Assembly (NCBI RefSeq): GCF_002865645.1 | Contig: NW_020194619.1 | Span: 904,442-968,441 of the forward strand | Direction of reading: 5' to 3' | Origin: Hyaloscypha bicolor E | Lineage: Eukaryota; Ascomycota; Leotiomycetes; Helotiales; Hyaloscyphaceae | Length of the DNA stretch: 64,000 nucleotides | In this document: positions 1 to 11,028 of the stretch, in pieces | Numbering within the stretch: position 1 is the first letter of the stretch | How the letters are laid out: every line of letters starts with the position of its first letter | Position numbers and translations under genes: made by a program | Notes under the pieces: generated by a model | The model's input: the letters and a program-made list of their open reading frames with translations, nothing else | Databases searched by the model: none | Told to the model about the DNA's origin: nothing

Positions 1-2117
1 CTATTCCCCTCCTATTCCCCCTTTCCTCCCTATTTCTCCTAATTTCCTCCCCTATTCTACCCCTATTCCACTTCTTCCACTTCCACGCTTCGGTTCCATA
101 TGCCATTTTCTTGTCATATACTAGCTCCTTTTAAGAATACTAGTAATGTTTCGGTATACTAAATTCCCACTCTATATATAATAGAACCGTAGGTTTAAAA
201 GAGTACTAGCCTCCAAGCTACCCTTGAATAGACTAAATAGTCTAATTCGTTCCTCCTTATATAGCTCGCAATATAAAAGGAGGTGCTTTGCATTCTCAGT
301 CTTCCCACATTTGCATTTATTATTAGACGCTATTTTTAGCCTATATAAATAGGACTTTATATATCCGTAGCCTAGCTTTAATTAGAAGAAGGCACTAGCT
401 AGTAGCCTTAAAGTTCCTAAAGGTAGCTATATTTTCTTGGATACTTTCTACGGATATATATTACTATATAATTCTAGCTAGGTCTTTAGTTTAGTATAAG
501 ATTCTAAAAGTAGTCTATACTCTTGTTTCTTAACTTTATTAATTTGGACCCCTAGGAAAGCAAAGGAGGTTTTTACTAATTCGGGGTCACCTAATATAGG
601 GGAAGTAGTACCTATTTTAGCTAGTACATCTGCTTCTTCGTTCCTAATTATATCTATATGGCCTGGGACCCAGATTAGTTCTATACTAGCTCCTTTAGCT
701 ATAAGGGCTTTAGTGGCTAGTATAGCTCTAATCTATTGACTTTGTCCCGGCTTATTAGAAGAAGTTTTTAATCTTAGTAAACCAGCTTGGTTATCTATAT
801 AGATATTATAAAGCTTCCCTCTCTTTGCTTTACTATTAGCATATTTAATAGCTCTAGTAATGCCTTCTAGTTCTCTATTATAGACTATAGTACTAGTACC
901 TATATTCTGGCTTTCTCTATATTTAGCTATAACTAGTATATAGGAAGTTTCGTAACTATAGACTACGAGTCCTAGGCCTATTCCGATTCCTTTTTGAGTT
1001 TGAGATCTATCTATATATATAGATAATATAGAGCTATTATTATATAAAGTCTTTAAATAGAGATTATATAATATAGTAGTCTCTTCCTTAGGCTGTCTTG
1101 ATATAGTGATTTTATATAGTACTTCTCTGTTTCAGGGAGCAAAGTAAAAGTGTCTTATAGTCTCTAAGTTCTTAGGGACTATAAGTTCCTTAATAGAATC
1201 GACTATAATTTCAATTTGGGATATTTTAGCCATATGATCTCGAACTAGATCTGTATTTAGACTATAAATAGAGTCTATATTAGAGTCTACTAATTCTAAT
1301 TACTTAGATCTTTGGAAGGACTTCTCAAACTCTAGTCTAATAGGATGATTTAGACTTAATTTAAGGATACGGAGGGCATATCGGCAATGACTATGGTTTA
1401 GCCTTATAATAGGTGGAAGTAAAGCTGATTTGACCTCTATAGGAATAATAGGAGCCGTTTTAAATACTCCTAAAGTTTTCCTTAAAGCTAGGTTCTAAAT
1501 AGCTTGTAAAGGCCTAATTTGAGCTTTATTTTCGGTCTTCCACTATAGTAAGGAACCATAGTCTATTATACTAGTAATACAGGCTAAATATAGCTGTCTA
1601 ATTGCAAATGGGGATAAACCACGTAATATATTCATAAGTCTTTGAACCCTATAAAAGGCTTGTTTTGCTTTAGAAGTCCTATAAGCTATATGTTCCTTAA
1701 ATCTGAGATTCTCGTCGAAATACATTCCTATCCACTTAACTACTTTACTAGGGGAAACTAGTTCCCCATTAGGTAGTTTTAAGCTAGGTTTGTTCTTGGA
1801 ATTATCGAAGTAAATAAGCTTAGTCTTATCTATATTAAAGCTAATAGCATTTTTATTCCCTAGATCGACTATATCCTTTACTTCCCGCTCTAAAGTCTTA
1901 ATATTCTTTTTAAGGCTATTAGAAGCAGTAGTAAGGGTTATATCGTCTAAATAGGACTTAAAACTAACGTTTGCTGATTTAAATAGATCTCGGATATAGA
2001 TCAGGAATAGTATAGGTAATATAGAACTCCCTTGTGAAATGCCAGTAAGTATAAACTTAAATGCTTCTATGCTATTATTAAAAGCTAGTCTTAATACTCG
2101 GTTATCTAGGAATAACA
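1..2117 (-). mobile_element. LINE copy A, 5'-truncated, RT to 3' end
   Basis: This is the 3' part of a Tad/I-like non-LTR retrotransposon read on the minus strand. The reading frame at 1543-2118 carries the reverse transcriptase core, with a YLDD active site and a QGS motif just upstream. Further left the RNase H domain and a Cys/His-rich tail follow, and positions 1-60 are the CT-rich 3' UTR repeats seen in the other copies. It aligns as a reverse complement with about 25,260-27,380 of LINE copy E. Homology stops abruptly at about 2,117, inside the RT domain, which is the usual outcome of incomplete target-primed reverse transcription. The 3' end lies left of the window. Stop codons are mostly TAG/TAA at former CAG, CAA or TGG codons, as expected from RIP. 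The element is dead. Confidence 0.9.
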
Positions 2118-2118
2118 A
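1543..2118 (-). pseudogene. LINE copy A reverse transcriptase fragment
   Basis: This 191-codon open stretch belongs to the palm and thumb of a LINE reverse transcriptase. The QGS motif lies near residue 29 and YLDD near residue 56, followed by the KTKLIYF and W-x-G-x-x-F-D motifs common in this family. It is close to identical to residues encoded at 25,270-25,850 in copy E. It begins at the truncation point and ends at a RIP-type stop, after which the same frame continues into the RNase H region. No function is expected, because the endonuclease and ORF1 are missing. Confidence 0.85.
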
Positions 2119-2339
2119 AACGTGACTTAATAGTAAAATAATAAATTAAAAGCATAAATAGTAAAATATAAATAGTATATAATATATAAAAGCTTAATTA
2201 ATTAAATATTTATAAAGATTTATTCTTTAAATCTATAAAAAAACTAGCTTTCTTATATAATTTCTATAAGTTATATATAAAAGGCTATGGCCTTTACTAT
2301 ATAACCTAAACCTTAAAACCACTAAAATAATATAATTTT
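2118..2339. other. AT-rich spacer with Copia-LTR-like palindrome
   Basis: This short AT-rich stretch lies between LINE copy A and the unassigned repeat DNA to the right. It contains a 36-bp near-palindrome at about 2,275-2,310 that matches the terminus of the Copia LTRs elsewhere in the window. About 10 bp of further similarity (AACCTTAAAA) follows before the match is lost. It is probably a fragment of a Copia LTR. Confidence 0.4.
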
Positions 2340-5250
2340 TAATAAATATAGCCTGCTATATTATATCCGATTCTTTATTTATTTATACTTATTTCTTAAA
2401 TACTAAAAATAATAGAAAAATCCTATTTAGAATTTAAAATAATAAAATATTTAGGATCCTCCTTTATTAGTTAATCTAATTTCTTCTTTATATACCTAAA
2501 ATAAAACTTATTACCCTTAAATAGTCTTATTTCATATTTCCGAACTTATTTAAAAGTAATCCGAACCCGCTTAGCTATATTCTTATACTAAATCCAATAT
2601 AGTTTTTTATATTAATTAGTATTTGCCTTTAATTATTACTTAATTTCCGCTTTTATTCTAGAGTATTAAGGAGGCTTATTATAGCGAATTATATTATAAA
2701 TCGTACTAATATACTCTAAATAAATAGCTTCTTTAAATTTGGTATTATTTATAGTATTCTTGAATTAATCTTTAATAAGAGAAGAAAGCTCTAGATAAGA
2801 GACTTTAATAACTTTATAAGAGACTTTATTTTCGTATATTCTATTCTTAATAGTAACTAGACTTATTAGAACTATAATAAAAGGCCTATTAAGTAGTAAA
2901 TTATTATTAAGCTATTCTTTAACTTATATATTATCCGAGAATTAATATTTTTCTATAATTCCAGACTTATAAATTACCTAGCTAAAGGTATTTATTTGTC
3001 TAGTTAAATAGATTATACTCGAAGTCTTTTCTCTTATTATCTTTAGTAAATACTTGCCTATTTCCTTAGCTATTTCCGGTTTAAATTTATTAGAAATAGA
3101 GAAATATTTAATATTTTTAAAAAACTTCTTATTAAAAATAATAGCCTTCTTATAATCCGTAAGAAAAATATAGCTAATATTTTAATACTTTTTACTAAGG
3201 TAGAATTCGCTACTTAAAGCTTTAGTAATAGCTAGATCTTTAATATTGCCTTTATACTAATTATAATTAATATTTCCAGAAATAAAATATCTGGCTAGCT
3301 AAGAATAAGTAACTAGGTAAATAGGATACTTACTTAATACCTTATGAAATCCGAGCTATATTAATAGGTCTGTTATTAAGAATTAAGAAACTAAGATAAA
3401 ATAGTTATTACTAAGATCTCTATATATTAATATATTATCTTTTCAGAAATAGAATTATAGTATCTTTATTTCCTTTATTAAGAGTTCTTGAATACTAAAC
3501 TTCTTAATTTATTTTAGGTAATTCTTCTTATAAATATAGCTATTAGTACCCAGATTAGTAGTACTAAACTCAGGAATAGGAACTATAGTATTAAATTAGA
3601 ACTATAGATTTGGGCGGAATTAATTAGAAATATAGTACTTATATTTATATTTCTTAATTTCCTAGTTCTTAAAAAAGAAATCCCGTATCTTCTTATTTAT
3701 CTAAGTAATAAAAATATACTTCTTGCTTTTAGTAACTTTATAGATCTTAGTAACTAGCTTTAGAATATTCTTAATCTCTCGTATATTAATAGAGAAAGTA
3801 TTAGTAAGTTACTAAGTATATACTATATAGGAAGCTTTAAGGAATTTATTATTAATCCTATAGTATTCTCGCTTATAGATAAGTCTTATAATATTACTAT
3901 ATACTTTCTTAAAAATATACTTATCTTATTAAATAAGTATTAATTTCTATTTAGCTAGTATCTTATAGATATACTAAATACCTTTATTAAGTTCTTTGAA
4001 CTTAATATTCTTAGTCTTTTGCTTCTTAGTTCTAGGTATAATTATAGGAGTCTTTCTAGATAGTATCTTTCTCTTTAGAATAAAGGGTTTCTTCTTGCTT
4101 TTCTTTATTTTACTAATTTTATACTTGGTTTAGTACTCAGATCTCTACTATTTATTAGGAATCTTAGGCTTAGCTTACTCTCTATTCTTACCAGGTTCTT
4201 CTTATCTAGTTATACTAGTTCCGCTAGCTTTACTAGTAGTTTTCTTACTAGGCTTTATTAAATTAGCTTTATTTTTCTTAGCTAGATCCGATTAAGTTAA
4301 AGCTAAAATCATAATAAGGGCCTATTCTTTAGGCTTATCTCGGAAAGTAGAAAAAGGCTTATTATTATAAACCTTCTTAATTAGAATTCCGGAAGTATTA
4401 AAGATATATTATCTAGCCTTAAGATTATTAGCTAATAGTAGCTTAAACTCTAATTCTCTATATTCTAAAATAGCTTTAGTATACTTGAGTATTTTAGTAA
4501 TATTTAATTTAGTAAATATACTAGTATTTTAATACTTCTTATTCTTAATATACTCTAAAGTAGCTTTATTAATTAACTAAATAGCTTTATATACTAAAGC
4601 TTTTATTTTAAAAAGAAAATATAATTTCTTATAAATATTTTTACTAAGGTTATTATAAATATTATTAATATATTAGCCAAAGGCTTTATTATATAGTATA
4701 ATTCTATTCTGATTCTTAGTTTCCAGACTATTTACTATAGTCTTAATCTTATTAAGCTTCTCTTATTTGCCTTTAGAAATGCCTTTAATAATATTCTCGA
4801 ATTCCCTATTATTAGCTTAGTAATTCTTTAGCTTCTTCTTAGTTAATTCTAGTCTAGTTCTATTTTTAATAAAGGTTTTCTATTTTAAGAGCTTATTATA
4901 TATATTACTTAGCTTATCTAGGATATTTGTATTAAATTTGGTAATTATAGCTATCTTTTCTAGTATTAGTAGGCCTTTTATAATTACTTAAGCTCTTTTA
5001 ATACTCTAAACTTTAATACTATTATTCTATAGGCTTTTAATAATACTATAGCTTATAAGAACTAGCTATTATACTTTACTAGCTTAAGGAATCTATACTT
5101 TGGCTATTTTATTATTCTTAATAAGTTATAAAGATATTATTAGTATAATAGTTATAAGTTATAAAGTTAAAGGTTCTCGAGATTACGAGGATTTCTTTTA
5201 AGTATATTCCAAAATAAAGAATAAATTAGAATAGGCTTGAATTATATAAA
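2340..5250 (-). other. RIP-degraded repeat DNA, unassigned, minus-strand coding trace
   Basis: I do not recognise this segment. On the minus strand it has long stretches with only TAG/TAA interruptions, and a very Lys-rich, low-complexity part lies near 4,000-4,350. That is the pattern of a mutated coding region rather than of random AT-rich DNA. No zinc knuckle, RT, integrase or DDE motif could be read. It could be the gag or N-terminal part of a retroelement, or a DNA transposon outside the families I know by sight. No terminal repeats were found, so its limits are approximate. Confidence 0.35.
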
Positions 5251-6836
5251 GGCATTATATATATTCGAGTTTTTTCTTTCTTTTTAGTAAGAAAATAAAG
5301 CTAAAATAGTAGTATATATAATAGGGAAAATAGGTATAATAATTAGATATATTTAAGGTAATATAATTATAAATTAGGAATAATTATAAAAGATAAAATA
5401 TAGAATTAGGCTTTTATTATAAAAAAGAATATAAATATATATATCTAAGGAAATATAATTAAAGAAATAATTAAGGCAAGTTAAACTAAATAGTAATAAT
5501 AGAGAAATAAGAAAGTAATATAATAGAAATATAAATATAGTAATAATATCTAAAGTATTAGAATATAGAAGAAAATAACGAAAATTTTATAATATAGGCA
5601 TGCCCTAACTTCCTATTTATTTGGAAATATTTCTATTAACTTAAAAAATAGTATAAAAGAAGAGAAATAATATAAGAAATATATAAAAGATAAGATATAT
5701 AAGTATACTAAAAATATTAAGAAAATATAAAGTAAGTATTAATAGAAAAGAAGTTAGAATAATAAGATTAAGAAATAACTTAGAATAAGATATTACTTTT
5801 TCTGAAACTAATTCGTATTTTTTCCGAAAGCTAATTATATTTATTTAGTACTTATTAAAGTTAACTTTATATAATATCTATATTTATAAAGGTAATACTA
5901 AAGATATTAGGATATATAAAAAGAAGAATTATAAAATAATATAAATAGGGTTTATAGTACTATTATTAAGTTTGGAATAATTAATATTAAAATTAATATA
6001 AAATATAAAAAGATTAGATATTCCAAATTAGTATTAAGGATATAGGAATTATTTAGATAATAAGAAATAATAAGAAATAAATTAATAGCAAGAATTAGCA
6101 AGTTATACTAGCTTTTTAAAGAAGTAACTAGTTTCTAATAATAAAATAGTATTATAGTTAGAGAAAAAGTTTTATATAGAAGAAGTTCTTTTTATATAAA
6201 AGCAGGAATATATAATATACTAACTAAGTCTTAGTATATACTTTTAAAATAGCTATAATATATGCCCTAAATATAGTTATAATTATATTAAAGAAGAAGT
6301 GGGTTTTCTAGTATAAGATAGGCTTTAAATAGGCAAATCTAGTTTATTTAATATTTAAGAGATTTCTAGAATTATATATTATTAAGTATCTTTAGAAATA
6401 ATTATTAGGTTTAATAAGGTTTCTCTTTTCTCTTATAGGGCTTCTAGTTCAGCTATTTCGTCTATATATAACTCCTAATTAGGAAGTTTATTTAGATATT
6501 ATAAAGAAACTTATAATAGTAGTTCAAGTTAGAGTCGAGATCTATAAATATTATAATTAAGCTTTAGACTAGTATAAGCCGCAAGAATAGCTAGTTAAAA
6601 AGGCAAATAAAGCTTCTAAAAGGTTTCTAGTTTAGTAAGACATATATAAAAGGCTCTCTTTTTTCTTTTCTTCTTTCCTTATCTCGAAATATAATTACTA
6701 TCTATTATTATAGTTCTGAATTAAGAGTTTATAAAGTAATCTCTTAATTTCCTATTTATTTCTATACTAAAAGAAATACTTTATATTTAATTCCTAAGAT
6801 CTAGTAATAGAATTTCATATATTAAGAATACTATCT
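5251..6836. other. AT-rich repeat DNA, unassigned, weak plus-strand coding trace
   Basis: This is AT-rich sequence with purine-rich plus-strand stretches (5,330-6,300). From about 6,100 to 6,750 the plus strand reads for long distances with only RIP-type stops, suggesting an old coding region. Several Tyr residues may once have been Cys. I could not match it to a family. Confidence 0.3.
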
Positions 6837-6935
6837 AGTAGTAATAATTAGGTAATAGTAATAATTAGGTAATAGTAATAATTAGGTAATAGTAATAATT
6901 AGGTAATAGTAATAATTAGGTAATAGTAAGAAATA
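6837..6935. repeat. 17-bp minisatellite
   Basis: Five to six head-to-tail copies of a 17-bp unit (GTAATAATTAGGTAATA). The GGT of successive units falls at 6,851, 6,868, 6,885, 6,902 and 6,919, so the spacing is exactly 17. The last copies are diverged. There are no spacers, so this is not a CRISPR array. It lies at the left edge of Gypsy element 1. Confidence 0.9.
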
Positions 6936-8663
6936 AGTAATAGTAAAGCTTATCTAATTTTCAGAATAATAATCTAATAATAATATTCTCTAAAAATCAT
7001 AAATAATAGTTAGAAAGAAAAATTTAAAAGATATATAAGGAATTAAAAGTAATAAGCTTTATTTTAGGTTAAAAAAAGCTTCTATTATTAAATACTTCTT
7101 TCTAGTTCTTTATAAAGGAAACATACTTTAATTTCTTTAATTCTAGTAATTCTAGAATATATATAATAATACTAGTAGTTTTCTTAATTTCCTAAGTATT
7201 ATTTTGCTTATAGTACTCTATAACTACTTTCTTTTCTAGTTCTATATTTGTCTTAAAATATTTATTTATAGATATATACTTATTATTAACTTTGTTTTTA
7301 GGGAAATACTAGAATTTATCTCTTTTAATAAACTATTTGAGTTAATTCCCGGTATATGTTTTTTGGAATATAGTATTATTAAGCTTTTCTAGTATATAGT
7401 ATTCTTTTAGTTAATTTATATACCTTACTTTATATAAGCTAAGCTAGTAATATAATAGCTTTATATTTCTCGACTTGTCTTAATTTATTAATTTAATATT
7501 ATATGCGAGAACTAGATTTTTTTTAGAAATAGGCTTTAAATAAATCTAGTAAGTAGTATTAAATTACTTCTTTTCTTCTCGTTATCTTTTGTCCTTCTTT
7601 ATTCTAGCTTCTTTAATATCTTTATCTCTTATTTATATTTGCTTTATATGTATTTTTAGAAGCATTTCTCTATTATAAACTTCGTTCTATTTAAGTATTC
7701 TCTAAGTTAGAAAGCGTATTTCTATAAGTAATATAGCTTCTTTATTATAAACTATATAAAAGAAAGTAAATCTAGTCGATTTATATATAATAACTCGATT
7801 AGTAAATAGAATATATAATAATAAATTTACCTAAGGCTTCTTTTTACCTATTATAAATACTATAAGTACTTAAATAATTAGTTAATATCCTTTTTTAATT
7901 ATATTATTTCCTTTAAAATTATAGGTTAAAATAATAATTCTATTAATTCCTAGCTTATTAAGTTCCTAAATTACTATTTCTTTAAATTCCGATCTGCTAT
8001 TTACCTTAAGCTACTCAAATAAATCATATCTATAAATGATTTCTTCCTAAATAAACTTAGTAATTTTCTTACTAGTTAGGTTCTTTAAAGATCTAGCTTT
8101 AACTTATTCTAAGAAGTTATTTCTAGTAATAACTAATAAATTATATTCTTTATAATCTAGTAATTTAATTATATTAATCCCAAGGTAATAAAAAAGAAGT
8201 ATAGCTTTTATTAGATATAGAGCTTCTTCTTATTTTTTTCTTCTTATACTAATAGACTTTATAAATACTAATATATTTCCGTATATAGTTATAGTAATTT
8301 TCCTAGTAATAGTAGCTAGCTACTAAGTAAAAAGTGCTTTTTTTTCTAGTATATCTGATCTTATTATATAGCTCTTTAATAATAATTTCTTTTTATTCTT
8401 AATTATTAATAATAAGTTAAGATAAGTATATTTTAGATATAACTTTCTAGAGTAATTAATTTCTTATACTATAATTTAAAGCTTTTCTACTTAATTTTTG
8501 AAACTCGGCTCTAGATATTCTTTCTAGTCTAGAGAGTATTATAAGATATTATATAATATTCTAGTATTATTTAAAATAGCTATTATCTAAGAAATCTAAT
8601 AAAATAGTCGGGTTATTAAGTAAAGTATAAGAGTTAGTATTATTATTTATTATTTTACTAGAA

Positions 8664-8702
8664 GTTATATATAAAAGACCGTGGCCTTTATTATATAACT
8701 TC
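8664..8702. repeat. Copia-LTR-terminus palindrome inside Gypsy 1
   Basis: A near-palindrome of about 36 bp (GTTATATATAAAAG, then GACCGTGGCC, then a run ending TATATAAC) lies between the RNase H and integrase regions of Gypsy 1. It matches the terminal part of the Copia LTRs at 37,325, 49,465 and 59,638, but the sequence beyond it does not. The surrounding Gypsy frame reads through without a break, so whether this is an insertion or a shared motif is undecided. Confidence 0.5.
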
Positions 8703-10012
8703 CGGATTTTATTATTTTTTAATATTACTAATTTACTTCTAGATATAGTAAGGCTTTAATTATTAATCTCTAGTAACTAGATACTATTATTTAAATATCT
8801 AATAAAGAGCTTAGGAGTCGGATTTCTTAAAATAATATCACGTGACCGAACCGGAATTACTTTCTTTAATTGAACTTTCTGTCTAATAAGTATTATTCTA
8901 ATAATATTAAGCTCTATTACTAACTATTTATTAATATTCTTATTATTTTTAGTATTACCTTCTTATTATAAGTATCTTAATAATTCATTAGTAATAGTAT
9001 ACTTGGTTTCTTTAATATACTTAATTTTAAAATCAAATAATTAAATTTATACTAGCTAGTAAGTAACTAGAGTTCTAGGAAAATCCGTAGCCGCTTTACT
9101 TAGTTATATAATAAGTATATTAGTATCTAGTTTAAGAATAAAGTAAACTTTATATAGCCAGAATTATACTTTCTATAAATATTTTACTAGCTCTTAGTAT
9201 TTTTTCTTAGTAGTATTATATCTTTATTTAGTATTTTTCTAGATTTCAGATTTATATTATGCGACTTTCTTTTTTCTTTTATTATTATATTAACTAAGAG
9301 TTTTATCTTATTTATTTAGGCTAGTATTTATTACTAATATAATTATTCTTTAACCTTCTAATAGATTATAGTATAACTTATAAAGTATTAGAGTAATAAT
9401 AAGCTTTTTTTAAAGAATTTATATAGCTTGCTTTTATTTATTATCCTAGTTTTATATTATACTTTTTCTTATTAAATAGTAAATAAGTTTAGTAATAACT
9501 ATAAAGCCTTTAATCCAAATATAATAGTAAATAATAATTCTAATAAATACCTTATCTTTAGTTATACTATTATAATATTTCTATCTCAAGATCTTAGTAA
9601 TTCCTGAGCTTAAAGGGCTTTTTCCAAGTACTTTATAAATAAAGCCAATAATAATTATATTATTATAATAGAACTATAATTTCTTTCTAATACTAGCTCT
9701 AGCTTATTTAACTTTATCTAAGATTATATCCAGGTTTTAGAGGTATTTAAATATAAAATACCGAATTTCGGGTAAAATAAGCTATTTATTATAATTTATA
9801 TAAGGTCTCTTAACTCTAATATTATTAATAAATAATATAGCGATTTTGGGAAATAAATTCTCTAGAATAGTTATAATAACTCATATAAACTATATAATAG
9901 AATTAGTAGCTTCCTGAGATAGTATAGTTATTCTTAATAGCCCCGGAAATATTATAAATATAGTTAAATCTTTATTATAAGTATCTAGTATAAGTTAGTT
10001 ATATCCGGAAAA

Positions 10013-10356
10013 GAAATTATTAAGATATTAGTAATAAGTACTTTCTAGTATATTCTAGAACTTACTATAAGCTTATGTAAGCATTAGTAAGTATTAGTAA
10101 TTATTAGTTCTAGAATATTCCATATAGCTCTAATTTGTAAGCTAAGTATCTAGAAGATTCTAATTAGTAAGCATATGACTCACTACTAGAATATTCTAGA
10201 ACTAAGCCCTAAGGCTATATAAGAACGCTTTATCTCATAGATAGAACTCTCTTTAAGTTCGAAATTAAGTCTTTACTTATATATATACTTATTGCTTTAG
10301 ACCTACCGATTCACGAGCCTAATTCCCTAGTCTACTACGTGAAACCTCACAGAAAT
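10013..10356. mobile_element. Solo LTR with 5-bp target duplication
   Basis: A 334-bp LTR (10,018-10,351) is flanked by GAAAT at 10,013-10,017 and 10,352-10,356. Its left end reads TATTAAG, consistent with a former TG, and its right end is CACA. Inside are a TATA-like CTATATAAG at about 10,210 and repeated TTCTAGAA palindromes. Orientation is not certain, because the reverse complement also starts TG. It keeps many CpA sites that the surrounding Gypsy DNA has lost, so it is probably younger. Removing it with one GAAAT rejoins the Gypsy RT frame exactly. No internal region remains, as expected from recombination between two LTRs. Confidence 0.85.
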
Positions 10357-11028
10357 TAATTAGAGAAATATAAGTATATCTAGTAAATTCCTCCGAGATC
10401 TTATTAGTAGACAGGAATAAGTTAATATTTTATAAGGTTACTAAATTTATTTTTATAGTAGTATTAATTAGTTTATAAGTTCTAGTAACCTTTTTTATAA
10501 CTAAGAATTATAGATTTTAGTAAGATCTATTATATTTCTTAAGAACTTTATAATCTAGATATTCTAATAGTATTTTTACTATTACTAGTACTAGAGCTTT
10601 AGGATATAGGAAATTCTTCTCTTACTAGGCCTTATACTTAATAGTTTTAATTAGAATAAGTAGGCTAATATTCTTATAGACTTTTCCTATTTCTTTCTAA
10701 TTAAATATAATTATACTTTCTTAATTAATTATTAATTCTTGAAATATAGCTAGTTTTTTTCCCTAGAGCCAGTTACTAATATCTAATTATTTAAGGCATT
10801 CCGGAATAAGTTATAAATCTCTTGAAATAGCTAATATCTTTAGTAAAAAATAGTTCTTATATTTCCTAGTATATTTCTATAAGTATTCTCTAGCTTTAGA
10901 TCTCTTAAACTAGTTCAAATATTTACTAGGGCCTTCTCTAGTTCTATTATTAGTATCTACTAGTCAAATCTTCTTATTCTTTATTTTATATATTCTTATA
11001 ACTAGAAATAGAGAATAAATTTTTTTTT

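Larger units (their letters stand above)
6960..11028 (-). mobile_element. Ty3/Gypsy element 1 (RT, RNase H, integrase), RIP-degraded
   Basis: This is the pol region of a Ty3/Gypsy retrotransposon on the minus strand. From right to left it shows the RT N-terminal part (10,380-10,560), the RT palm, with a GYNQL motif next to 10,010 and the active site at about 9,830, then RNase H (about 9,000-9,500) and integrase (about 7,000-8,600, including a WWEN-like zinc-binding region and the core). The active site reads IN-N where families of this kind have I-D-D, so both metal-binding Asp codons have become Asn. The RT frame is interrupted by a solo LTR at 10,018-10,351. The right end is cut off by LINE copy B at 11,029. 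No LTR of this element itself was recognised. Frame register is largely kept and stops are TAG/TAA. Confidence 0.85.

Noticed and set aside
6837..6935. Possible CRISPR array
   Set aside because: The units are contiguous, with no unique spacers, and the DNA is eukaryotic.
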